From: Cyanoderma ruficeps
Taxonomy: Eukaryota; Chordata; Aves; Passeriformes; Timaliidae
Assembly (NCBI GenBank): GCA_008694505.1
Contig: VZDJ01000049.1
Location: 2,041,676 to 2,105,675 of the forward strand
Direction of reading: 5' to 3'
DNA: 64,000 nt
In this document: positions 60,201 to 64,000 of the stretch, piece after piece
Position numbering within the stretch: position 1 is the stretch's first letter
Layout: each line of letters opens with the position of its first letter
Notes under the pieces: generated by a model
Seen by the model: the letters and a program-made list of their open reading frames with translations, nothing else
The model's database searches: none
Told to the model about the DNA's origin: nothing
Position numbers and translations under genes: made by a program

Positions 60201-61818
60201 TGGCAGGGCAGTCCACCTTCGCCGTGCCCCCCATGCAGAACTTTATGGCGGGCACGGCCGGGGTGTACCAGGCGCAGGGGATGATGGGCAACGGCAACGG
60301 GGCGGGTCACAAAAAAAACGGGAACCTCTCGTGTTACAACTGCGGGGCCAGCGGGCACAGAGCTCAGGACTGCAAACAGCCACCCATGGATTTCAATCGG
60401 CAAGGTAAAGTGGTGAGGGGGGGACACACAGGGAGGCCTTGAGCCCCGCCCCCGGGGTCTGATGGCGTCTCGGAGTCTCTGCCTTGTAAAATACATTTTG
60501 TTATTAAAAGTTGACGGTCTGAGGTGTTGGTAAGTTTTAGGCAGCCCCATCAGGAGGATGCAGGCGAGGCCTCAGGTGTGCTCTGTGGGGTTGGCACTGT
60601 TTTTTGGAAGGGGAAGGAATATCGAGGAAAAGGGGGAACTGCTGTGGACAGGTTGCAGCAGGATTGCTGCTTCTGCCTTGTCAGCAAGGTCAGCTTTGGT
60701 TATTACTGCAAGTTCTCCTGGAGTTCTGGAAACTGAAATCTCTGTTCCTCTTCCCTTCCTGCCCAACACAATAATCCAACTGAAGAACTGGTGTTCAAAC
60801 CCCCCTGAACGTCCTGTTTGTAATTATTTTATAGGACATGTTGCTTACACACTTAGAGCACAGGTGTCTCCAGGAGAGAGCTGAATCTTTAATTCCAGGC
60901 AAAAAACAGCTAAAAGAGAAATGCTACTCTACCGAGATTACTTTTTAGTCTCGTTTTTCCTGTTTGTTTTGATTATCTTATGTTGAGATAATCTGACAGT
61001 GGTGTGGGTTAAAAAATGAAATACAGACTCTGAGTGAAGAGCACTGAGGTTCCATCTGACATCATGCCTTGTCTGTAGCCTTTATCTGGATTCATTTTTG
61101 TGTGGTCTCAGCAGTTTGAGCACCATAAATTAACAAGTATCAGGTGTTGGGCAGCAATTTACAGCAGGAGAAAGGTAAACACTGAGTGGAATTCCTGTGG
61201 CAAATGTTTTGGTAGTGGCCAGGGGGAAGCAGAGCTGCTTCCTCGTCAGTCATGAGTGGGAGAACTTCAGAAATGCAGCAGACTCTGATGTCTTTTTAAG
61301 TTGGATTTAATTTCATTAATTAAATTCTCATTTAAAGTCTGCCAAACTTTTTACAAGGGCATTGTCTGACAGCACAAGAGGGAATGGCTTTAAGCTGAAG
61401 GAGGGCAGGGTTAGATGGGATATTGGGAGGAAACTCTTCCTGTGAGGGTGGGCAGGCCCTGGCACAGGGTGCCCAGGAAAGCTGTGGCTGCCCCCGGATC
61501 CCTGGCAGTGCCCAAGGGCAGGTTGGACAGGGCTTGGAGCAGCCTGGGCTAGTGGAGGGTGTTGGGGTTGGAACTGGGTGATCTTTAAGGTCCTTTCCCA
61601 CCCAAACCACTGTGGGGTTCTGTGATCCCATGAAACAAAGCCGTGGCAGCCCTAAATCCCCACCAATGCACACGCATCCCACGTGTTAAGAAGCAGCAGG
61701 CTGGTTTGGGGAGCTGTGGGAGGTGCCTGATGTGTAACCCTGTGTCCCTGTCCCTGTCCCAGGTACGTTCAGGCTCAAGTACGCCCCTCCCTCCGAAAGC
61801 CTGGACTCCACAGACTGA
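15519..61818 (+). CDS. ZCCHC14: ZCCHC14, zinc finger CCHC-type containing 14 (spliced, 13 coding exons)
   Basis: The 13 exons join in phase to a 1085-residue protein (3258 nt with stop). Seen: a conserved N-terminal region (exon 1, about residues 1-165), a Smaug-type SAM domain at about 432-489 ([16 protein letters not shown] to [12 protein letters not shown]), and a Ser-rich linker with [14 protein letters not shown]. There follow a Ser run at 880-888, His6 at 906-911, a Cys cluster at 921-933 and a CCHC knuckle with C1044, C1047, H1052 and C1057. The tail ends [13 protein letters not shown]. Known for the mammalian orthologue: a cytoplasmic RNA-binding adaptor whose SAM domain binds CNGGN-loop hairpins and which recruits TENT4A/B for mixed tailing that protects the RNA from deadenylation. 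That this bird protein does the same is inferred from domain conservation. The start at 15519 has a strong context (GGCACCATGG). The paralogue ZCCHC2 is excluded by close similarity to ZCCHC14 along the whole length. Confidence 0.97.
18950..19020 (-). mobile_element. CR1 3' end, antisense piece
   Basis: 'GAATCATGGAATATTCTGAGG', 'TGGAAGGGACCCACAAAG' and 'TGAGTCCAGCTCCTG' is the reverse complement of a CR1 terminus. It abuts a sense CR1 copy directly, making a tail-outward inverted pair. Confidence 0.75.
19021..19317 (+). mobile_element. CR1 LINE fragment, 3' end
   Basis: A sense copy of a different CR1 subfamily. It has 'CTCCCAGGGAACAGGGACAG', 'GGCCTCAGGCTGGGCCAGG', 'CCATCCCTGGAGGTGTCCC', 'GACAAGGTGGGGATGGG' and 'TTGATGGCCTTGGAGGTC', ending GTGATCCTGTGATTCC. 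Confidence 0.9.
19629..19832 (+). mobile_element. CR1 LINE fragment, 3' end
   Basis: A short sense copy from 'TTATTAGGATGGAATTCTGG' through 'GGCAGGCCCTGGCACAGGTG' to 'AAGGTCCTTTCCCACCC' and GATTCTGTGATGA. It belongs to the same subfamily as the copies at 36930 and 61372. Confidence 0.88.
21087..21103. repeat. T17 mononucleotide run
   Basis: Seventeen consecutive T in intron 1. Confidence 0.95.
21880..22322 (+). mobile_element. CR1 LINE fragment, longest copy in window
   Basis: About 440 bp in sense orientation. It begins with the 'GACATTGAGAGGCTGGA' / 'GTGTCCAGGGAAGGG' block and passes through 'AGAAAAGGAGGCTCAGGGGG' and 'GGATATTAGGAAAAAATTCT'. It ends 'GAGGTCCTTTCCAACCCTAA' and ATGATTCTGAG. 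This is the classical CR1 3' end including the last reverse-transcriptase-distal region and the UTR; no intact frame remains. Confidence 0.93.
23484..23714. repeat. Tandem repeat, 77-bp unit x 3
   Basis: Three consecutive 77-bp units beginning CACGTCCTTGCCATCCAAC or CATGTCCTTGCC and ending near GGTGTTAAC. They differ by only a few C/T and A/G changes, such as CAACGGG/CAATGGG and TAGCGCC/TAACGCC. The array is recent and lies in intron 1. The unit length is not a multiple of three, and the similar open frames seen across it on the minus strand are artefacts. Confidence 0.95.
24169..24201. repeat. T33 mononucleotide run
   Basis: Thirty-three uninterrupted T. It could be the reverse of an old poly(A) tail, but the flanks show no retrocopy I recognise. 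Confidence 0.95.
25079..25183 (-). mobile_element. CR1 3' end, antisense
   Basis: The pattern 'CCCAGGATCATCAAGGTTGGG', 'AGACCTTAAAGCC', 'GGGCAGGGACACCTTCCTCT' and 'CCCGCTCCAAGC' is the reverse complement of a CR1 terminus of about 100 bp. Confidence 0.85.
27775..28485 (-). mobile_element. Avian endogenous retrovirus solo LTR, antisense
   Basis: On the minus strand it begins TGTGCTGGTTTTGGGTGGGG, then TAGAGTTAATTTTCTTCATAG. This is the start of a common avian ERV LTR (TG...CA ends). It contains 'GATTTGTGCTGGAAGC' and, towards its 3' end, an ATTAAA signal on the minus strand (plus-strand 27911-27916). The middle has been expanded by a 20-bp minisatellite. No gag, pol or env sequence adjoins it, so it is a solo LTR. 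The outer boundary near 27775 is approximate and no clean target duplication was found. Confidence 0.7.
28124..28318. repeat. 20-bp minisatellite inside the LTR
   Basis: A tandem array of units like GTGTCCCGTCCCAAATCCTT, about nine to ten copies including shorter degenerate ones (CCCATGCCC, CCGAGTGCCC). It lies within the antisense LTR of intron 1. Repeated frames readable on both strands come from the repeat, not from a protein. Confidence 0.95.
28872..28995 (+). CDS. ZCCHC14: ZCCHC14 coding exon 2
   Basis: The acceptor is CATTCCAG|GTC and the donor CAAAG|GTGTGT (phase 1). Codes for residues 189-230, [15 protein letters not shown].. to ..PSGKHSK, a conserved Ser-rich linker of ZCCHC14. Confidence 0.95.
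30942..30961. repeat. (TG)10 dinucleotide microsatellite
   Basis: A pure TG repeat in intron 2. Confidence 0.95.
31143..31251 (-). mobile_element. CR1 3' end, antisense
   Basis: 'TTATGGAATGATTTGGATTGG', 'AAAGGACTTTAAAGATTG' and 'CAGGGACGCCTTCCACTAGC' is the reverse complement of a CR1 terminus. Confidence 0.85.
35062..35153 (-). mobile_element. CR1 3' end, antisense
   Basis: 'AAATCCCAGAATTTGTGTTGG', 'GAGACCTTAAAGCTCAT' and 'GTTCCACTAGCCCAGG' match a degenerate reversed CR1 terminus. It is more diverged than the others. Confidence 0.75.
36930..37264 (+). mobile_element. CR1 LINE fragment, 3' end
   Basis: A well-preserved sense copy from 'AACTGGGACTGTTCAGGCTG' through 'GGAATGGCTTCAAACTGG', 'CAGGCCCTGGCACAGGTGCC' and 'TGGACAGGGCTTGGAGCAGC'. 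It ends CCATGATTCCATGAT, the duplicated octamer-like terminus. Confidence 0.93.
43212..43346 (+). mobile_element. CR1 LINE fragment, 3' end (short)
   Basis: 'CCCATCCCTGGAGGTGTCC', 'GTGACAAGGTGGGGATC', 'TTGGATTTGATGACCTTGG' and 'CTCTTTTCCAACC' place this with the subfamily seen at 19021. Confidence 0.85.
45647..45658. repeat. C12 mononucleotide run
   Basis: Twelve consecutive C following a T6 run. Confidence 0.9.
47056..47549 (+). mobile_element. CR1 LINE fragment, 3' end (about 490 bp)
   Basis: A sense copy with the upstream block 'GCAGGAGCTGCTGTGCTCCC' / 'TGAGACCCCACCTGCAGAAC', which is missing from most copies here. It then has 'GGCCTAAAAGGGCTCCAGGA', 'GGGCAGGAATTGTTCCC', and the end 'AAGGTCCTTTCCAACTC'. 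It shares block order with the copy at 9771. The 5' edge is approximate. Confidence 0.9.
48697..48770 (+). CDS. ZCCHC14: ZCCHC14 coding exon 3
   Basis: The acceptor is TTCCACAG|TG and the donor GAG|GTAAGT (phase 0). Codes for residues 230-254, [18 protein letters not shown].. to ..EYSFE, matching the conserved region between the N-terminal part and the SAM domain. Confidence 0.95.
48771..51395 (+). other. ZCCHC14: ZCCHC14 intron 3 (2.6 kb)
   Basis: Bounded by GTAAGT and ..CCCCAAG. Contains A-rich low-complexity sequence near 48971-49003. No repeat family or additional exon was recognised. Confidence 0.85.
51396..51467 (+). CDS. ZCCHC14: ZCCHC14 coding exon 4
   Basis: A 72-nt exon, phase 0 at both ends. 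The acceptor is CCCCAAG|GTC and the donor AAG|GTAAAG. Codes for residues 255-278, [18 protein letters not shown].. to ..FISK. Because both ends are phase 0, skipping it would keep the reading frame. Confidence 0.95.
51684..51793 (+). CDS. ZCCHC14: ZCCHC14 coding exon 5
   Basis: The acceptor is CCCTTTTAG|CTG and the donor GAG|GTATGC (phase 2). Codes for residues 279-315, [19 protein letters not shown].. to ..DLESDL(R). The preceding intron 4 is only 216 bp. Confidence 0.95.
51794..53779 (+). other. ZCCHC14: ZCCHC14 intron 5 (2.0 kb)
   Basis: An AT-rich 5' half, then an antisense CR1 copy (about 53018-53371). No other exon was seen. An open frame of 261 codons from 52721 is mostly CR1 sequence. 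Confidence 0.85.
53018..53371 (-). mobile_element. CR1 LINE fragment, antisense, about 350 bp
   Basis: 'GGAATCCCAGAGTGGTTTGG', 'GTTGGAAGGGACCTCAAAG', 'GGCACCTTCCACCATCCCAG' and 'GGATCCAGGGGCAGCCACAG', then 'CCAGGTCCCTCTCCAGCCCC', is a reversed CR1 extending well into the upstream region. It is the longest antisense copy here. Confidence 0.92.
53780..53874 (+). CDS. ZCCHC14: ZCCHC14 coding exon 6
   Basis: The acceptor is TTGCTGCAG|GTAC and the donor TCAA|GTGAGT (phase 1). Codes for residues 315-347, [19 protein letters not shown].. to ..SQQLQSS. It is followed by a short, AT-rich 86-bp intron 6. Confidence 0.95.
53961..54015 (+). CDS. ZCCHC14: ZCCHC14 coding exon 7
   Basis: A small 55-nt exon. 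The acceptor is TTTCCAG|ATC and the donor GGAAG|GTGAAA (phase 2). Codes for residues 347-365, [18 protein letters not shown](R). Skipping it would shift the frame. Confidence 0.93.
54016..55172 (+). other. ZCCHC14: ZCCHC14 intron 7 (1.16 kb)
   Basis: Bounded by GTGAAA and ..TTTTTGCAG. Its second half is an LTR-like retroviral insertion in sense orientation. The first half (54016-54600) may include flanking retroviral sequence, but I cannot identify it. Confidence 0.85.
54600..55126 (+). mobile_element. Avian ERV LTR-like element, sense
   Basis: Contains ACAAGATGGAGGATTTAGGG, a 'TTTATAAGAGTAAAGC' TATA-type block near 54910, and an AATAATAAAC poly(A)-type block near 54997. After these come 'CTTGAGGACTCTGC' and an end near CTCGGGTGAGAAACC. 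This order (conserved core, TATA, poly(A) signal, short tail) is that of an LTR of songbird ERVL-like elements. Boundaries are approximate and no internal retroviral frame is visible. It shares a 20-nt identical core with the antisense element in intron 10. Confidence 0.6.
55173..55449 (+). CDS. ZCCHC14: ZCCHC14 coding exon 8
   Basis: The acceptor is TTTTTGCAG|GCC and the donor AAG|GTAAGG (phase 0). Codes for residues 365-457. It starts with a Ser/His-rich linker ([16 protein letters not shown]..) and ends with the first half of the SAM domain, [19 protein letters not shown].. to ..TMEK. Confidence 0.96.
55450..56695 (+). other. ZCCHC14: ZCCHC14 intron 8 (1.25 kb)
   Basis: Unique-looking, AT-rich in its 3' half (56090-56520). 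No repeat family or further exon was recognised. It interrupts the SAM domain. Confidence 0.85.
56696..56787 (+). CDS. ZCCHC14: ZCCHC14 coding exon 9
   Basis: The acceptor is TTTCCAAG|TTT and the donor GAA|GTAAGT (phase 2). Codes for residues 458-488, [19 protein letters not shown].. to ..LELE(K), the second half of the SAM domain. The basic [11 protein letters not shown] helix corresponds to the RNA-contacting region in Smaug/Vts1-type SAM domains. Confidence 0.96.
56788..57786 (+). other. ZCCHC14: ZCCHC14 intron 9 (1.0 kb)
   Basis: No repeat family, exon or RNA gene was recognised. Confidence 0.85.
57787..57914 (+). CDS. ZCCHC14: ZCCHC14 coding exon 10
   Basis: The acceptor is CACCCTGTAG|GGAG and the donor CGCAG|GTAAGG (phase 1). 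Codes for residues 488-531, [19 protein letters not shown].. to ..IRGNHAA, the linker after the SAM domain. Confidence 0.95.
58223..58690 (-). mobile_element. Avian ERV LTR-like element, antisense
   Basis: The minus strand reads 'TTACTATAGTAACATATAAGG'-like sequence, then GCAAGATGGAGGATTTAGGG. Further on it has 'TTAATAAATGCTGAGTCC' poly(A)-signal blocks that have been triplicated (43-bp repeat). The 20-nt core AAGATGGAGGATTTAGGGTG is identical to one in the intron 7 element (54738-54757, here 58615-58634 reversed). It belongs to the same or a related LTR family. Boundaries are approximate and no target duplication was confirmed. Confidence 0.6.
58243..58371. repeat. Tandem repeat, 43-bp unit x 3
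   Basis: Three units starting at 58243, 58286 and 58329, each ACTCAGGACACAGTTTTT.. (second ACACAGG..) and ending TTTATTAAT. They differ at a few positions. On the minus strand each unit carries TTAATAAA, so the LTR there has three tandem poly(A) signals. Confidence 0.95.
58725..58865 (+). CDS. ZCCHC14: ZCCHC14 coding exon 11
   Basis: The acceptor is CCCTGCAG|AGC and the donor GAGAC|GTAAGC (phase 1). Codes for residues 531-578, [17 protein letters not shown].. to ..SDSAEENER, including the acidic and Ser-rich [14 protein letters not shown] segment conserved in ZCCHC14. Confidence 0.95.
58866..58934 (+). other. ZCCHC14: ZCCHC14 intron 11, 69-bp GC-rich mini-intron
   Basis: Bounded by GTAAGC and a CTCCTCTCTCCCCAG acceptor, with a plausible branch-point word CTCAC about 20 nt upstream. 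It is roughly three quarters GC, its length is a multiple of three, and it has no stop in the frame of the flanking exons. If retained it would add 23 residues ([14 protein letters not shown].. region). Assigned as an intron because the spliced product matches the ZCCHC14 family without insertion. Confidence 0.85.
58935..60404 (+). CDS. ZCCHC14: ZCCHC14 coding exon 12 (largest exon)
   Basis: The acceptor is CTCCCCAG|GCC and the donor CGGCAAG|GTAAAG (phase 1). It codes for residues 578-1068, nearly half of the protein. It is largely disordered in appearance: blocks such as [15 protein letters not shown] and [13 protein letters not shown], a Ser run (880-888), Gly-rich, then His6 (906-911), QQPPPQPP, and a Cys cluster [13 protein letters not shown] (921-933). 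An aromatic block [19 protein letters not shown] follows. The CCHC knuckle [14 protein letters not shown] is at 1044-1057. The GC-rich codon use leaves a long open frame on the opposite strand, which is a shadow. Confidence 0.96.
60332..60373 (+). other. ZCCHC14: CCHC zinc knuckle coding segment
   Basis: Encodes [14 protein letters not shown], a perfect C-X2-C-X4-H-X4-C motif. All four ligands (C1044, C1047, H1052, C1057) are present, with the Gly-His pair typical of retroviral-type knuckles that bind single-stranded nucleic acid. Confidence 0.97.
60405..61762 (+). other. ZCCHC14: ZCCHC14 intron 12 (1.36 kb)
   Basis: Bounded by GTAAAG and ..CTGTCCCAG. The exon 12 frame would run on for 12-13 codons to a TGA ending at 60442. 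An ATTAAA lies at 60503-60508 with GT-rich sequence after it (see findings). A sense CR1 fragment occupies 61372-61632. Confidence 0.88.
61372..61632 (+). mobile_element. CR1 LINE fragment, 3' end
   Basis: A sense copy from 'CACAAGAGGGAATGGCTTTA' through 'GATGGGATATTGGGAGG', 'GGCAGGCCCTGGCACAGG' and 'CAGGGCTTGGAGCAGCC' to 'AAGGTCCTTTCCCACCC', ending GGTTCTGTGATCCC. Confidence 0.92.
61763..61818 (+). CDS. ZCCHC14: ZCCHC14 coding exon 13 (terminal)
   Basis: The acceptor is CTGTCCCAG|GTACG. Codes for residues 1068-1085, (G)[17 protein letters not shown], ending in TGA at 61816-61818. This C-terminal tail is highly conserved in ZCCHC14. Confidence 0.96.
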
Positions 61819-62575
61819 GGTTTCCCCGCCTGGCCCCGCGCCGCCGTCAAGCCATGGAGAGCGACGGAGATCGGACTGCGAAGCTGAGACGTCCAGCTGC
61901 CGTTTGAGCTTAATGTATTTTTTAATCCAAAGGTGCTTTACTTTATTAGACTAGGTAGAAAATCTAGCTTAGGGGTGCAGCCAGCCCAGTTCTGATTGCC
62001 AAATTCAAGCTTTGTTGTTGGAACTCCTGACTCCGCGTCCTCGGACCGATGGGTGGATGAATGGATGGATGGTGGAGCTGGCCAGCTGCAGTTCCTGCTG
62101 GAAGTGCAACATCCCCTGTACTTTTTTTGGCTGGAGAACGTTGCCACAATGGGACTTTTCCAAGGTGAAAGGCCTGACTCCAGGGCAGCTCTGTTCTGAG
62201 GTGGAAGGTAGGAGTGGCCAGAAGGACATTGGCACCCCTGGGCTAGGTAAAATGTCTACTTTTTTTCAAAAGTGATCAGGCACTAATCTCTGGGATTTTT
62301 AAGGATTGCACTACAGAAGAATGTAAAACTCTTCAAGCTTTCTGCACTTTTAGCAGACAGTGTCACTCTGAGACCAGTGCAAGAGGCAAAGAAGTTCCAA
62401 CCTTTACAAATTGGCACCAGCAGGCTTACGGGACTTAATTCCACAATAAAAATCCTAAAAAGTCTCTCTTTTCCCTTCCAAAAGAACACACACGACAGTT
62501 TCGGTTCCTTCTGGAAACAAACTCGTGCTTCATTGTCTCACCTGTTACTAGCTAGTGCTGGCTTCCCAGCGCTGG

Positions 62576-62581
62576 AATAAA
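62576..62581 (+). terminator. ZCCHC14: Candidate poly(A) signal AATAAA
   Basis: A canonical hexamer 758 nt after the stop codon, in CTGGAATAAACTTAG. It may define a short 3' UTR form. Use cannot be judged from sequence alone. Confidence 0.45.
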
Positions 62582-63852
62582 CTTAGTTTCCAAGGGTCCA
62601 AGTCCCAGAGACTCCAGAGTCATAAAGGCTTCAAGGATATTTTCCTGTAATACACAAAACCGTTACGTCCTGTTACTGTATATAGGTCTCTTTCACAGAA
62701 ACCTTATTATTCTGCTTTTGTAAATGAATTTTAAACCATCCTAAAAAAGAAAAAAAAAAATCAAACTAAGAACTCTGGCAGCAGAGTTGATAAGCTTTTG
62801 CTTTACTTTATATAAAATACCCTTTGGCTCCTACCCCAGGATTCAGGAGTGGTGGGAGTCAAACATGTAAAAGGTAGTAAAAACTTCATTATTATCAAGA
62901 CTTGGAAGGATTTCTTGTCGGCCTCCTTTGTCGCAGTAGGTTGTAGATGAGTAGCTTTGGTGTTAACTACTTAGTCCATCATTTGTGGGTGACAAATCTA
63001 AATTAGGACTCGAGAGGAAGCCAAACCCATCTCGAACTGCTAATTTGAAACACTTTGGTCCTGTCTGGTTGAAAGAAGATCCTAATCCTCATGGCTCCCC
63101 CCCGGGAATGTGACGGCATTAAATGGGTGAGGCCTCCTCTGTAAAAGTGTCTGACAGAGACATATTTGCATCCTGTAATTTGAGAGACACCTTTAAAGTC
63201 TGAAGCCTTGTTTACACTTGGAGGTATTCCTGACGCCAGGATGAATCCATAGGATTTGGGAAGTCCTCTGGGAGCAGGAGGGTTTGGAGCTGTGCAGGGC
63301 TGCCCCCAGGAGCTGGGGCTGTGTGAGGGGGGAGCTCAGCCCTTCCCGGGCCGTGCTCAGAGGGGAGGAACATTTTGGGCCATCCCTGTGTCCCCGTCTC
63401 TCCAAGGGCAGGCTCAGCCTCGTGGGATCATCAGCATCGGGAGAGCCTTGGGAATGTGGGTGGGCAAGAACCAAACCGGGCCCAGGGAGGGATCCAAAAT
63501 CTGGATTTGCAGAACAGTTGGTTTAAACAAACAAAAAAACAGAAAGAAAGATCCTTGTTATTGCTATGCAATAAGAACCCCCTGGTTTGTGTGTCCCCAG
63601 CCCAGCTCCCTGTTGGCTCTGCCTGCGTTTGAGGACGTTCCCTGTGTTCCCATGAGCAACCTTCAGACCTACAACACTAAAGGGATGAAAACTGACAATG
63701 CAATTTACTTTGCCTTAATGAGCTCGAGACAATGGTAGGAACAGTCTGTCCCACTGCATCATGCCCAAGGAAAACGTGCAGTTCCATGTTTACTATTTGC
63801 AGCTTTGAGGGTCTCTCCAGTGGCCTGGAACATGTGCTGAAAGCCAAACTTA

Positions 63853-63886
63853 GTGTTATTATTATTATTATTATTGTTGTTGTTAT
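63853..63886. repeat. (TTA)n / (TTG)n trinucleotide repeat in the 3' UTR
   Basis: A run of ATT units followed by GTT units (GTTATTATT.. to ..TTGTTGTTGTTATCG). Low-complexity sequence in the transcribed 3' UTR. Confidence 0.9.
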
Positions 63887-64000
63887 CGTTTTTTTCACTT
63901 TTTTTAAACAGTATTTTAAAATTGTATTTAAAGAAACTGTATTTCAACACACACGTGAGTGTTCAAAACCCTCTTGAAACAGCAAAAAACAGCAGCAGCA

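Larger units (their letters stand above)
61819..64000 (+). other. ZCCHC14: ZCCHC14 3' UTR, continuing to the window edge
   Basis: Non-coding sequence after the stop, free of recognised CR1 or LTR insertions. This fits a constrained 3' UTR; the mammalian gene has a multi-kilobase one. Candidate signals are AATAAA at 62576-62581 and ATTAAA at 63118-63123. A PUM-type TGTATATA lies at 62677-62684. The UTR may run past 64000, so its true end is not visible. Confidence 0.7.

Noticed and set aside
58697..60550. A 617-codon open frame on the minus strand opposite exons 11-12
   Set aside because: It mirrors the GC-rich codon use of the sense exon, has runs of Ala/Gly/Val typical of an antisense shadow, spans an intron, and resembles no protein family.

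Overview
The window is vertebrate, and the repeats identify it as avian, most likely a songbird. There are about 16 truncated 3' ends of CR1 LINEs, recognisable by the conserved tail in which 'AAGGTCCTTTCCAACCCAAACCATTC' (shown here only as a pattern) precedes a short ATTCT/GTGATTCT end. There are also at least three LTR-type pieces of avian endogenous retroviruses. No bacterial-style gene organisation, CRISPR array, tRNA or rRNA was seen. One base is ambiguous (N at 9042).

The window holds one protein-coding gene, ZCCHC14, on the + strand. It has 13 coding exons from 15519 to 61818. All introns are GT-AG and the exon phases join without a break into a 1085-residue protein. In order, the protein has a conserved N-terminal region, a Smaug-like SAM domain (about residues 432-489, split between exons 8 and 9), a long Ser/Pro/His-rich segment, a CCHC zinc knuckle (residues 1044-1057) and a short conserved tail. 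Established work on the mammalian protein describes ZCCHC14 as an RNA-binding adaptor. Its SAM domain recognises a CNGGN-type stem-loop and brings TENT4A/B poly(A) polymerases to the RNA for mixed tailing.

Layout: 1-14.7 kb is intergenic, with CR1 fragments, microsatellites and a few GC-rich patches with possible regulatory motifs. From 14.7 to 16.1 kb is the CpG-island promoter with three CCAAT boxes, the 5' UTR and exon 1. Intron 1 runs from 16.1 to 28.9 kb and carries a 77-bp triplicated repeat and an antisense ERV LTR containing a 20-bp minisatellite. Intron 2 spans 29.0-48.7 kb. Exons 3-11 are compact between 48.7 and 58.9 kb, with two LTR-like insertions. The large exon 12 (58.9-60.4 kb) follows an in-frame 69-bp intron. 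Exon 13 and the 3' UTR occupy 61.8 kb to the window edge.

No exotic new system was found. The observations most worth a second look are the poly-His plus Cys-cluster segment in exon 12, the ultra-short in-frame intron 11, possible intronic polyadenylation in intron 12, the phased CCAAT boxes with a uORF, a cluster of five ATCAAT sites in intron 2, and LTRs carrying internal tandem duplications.
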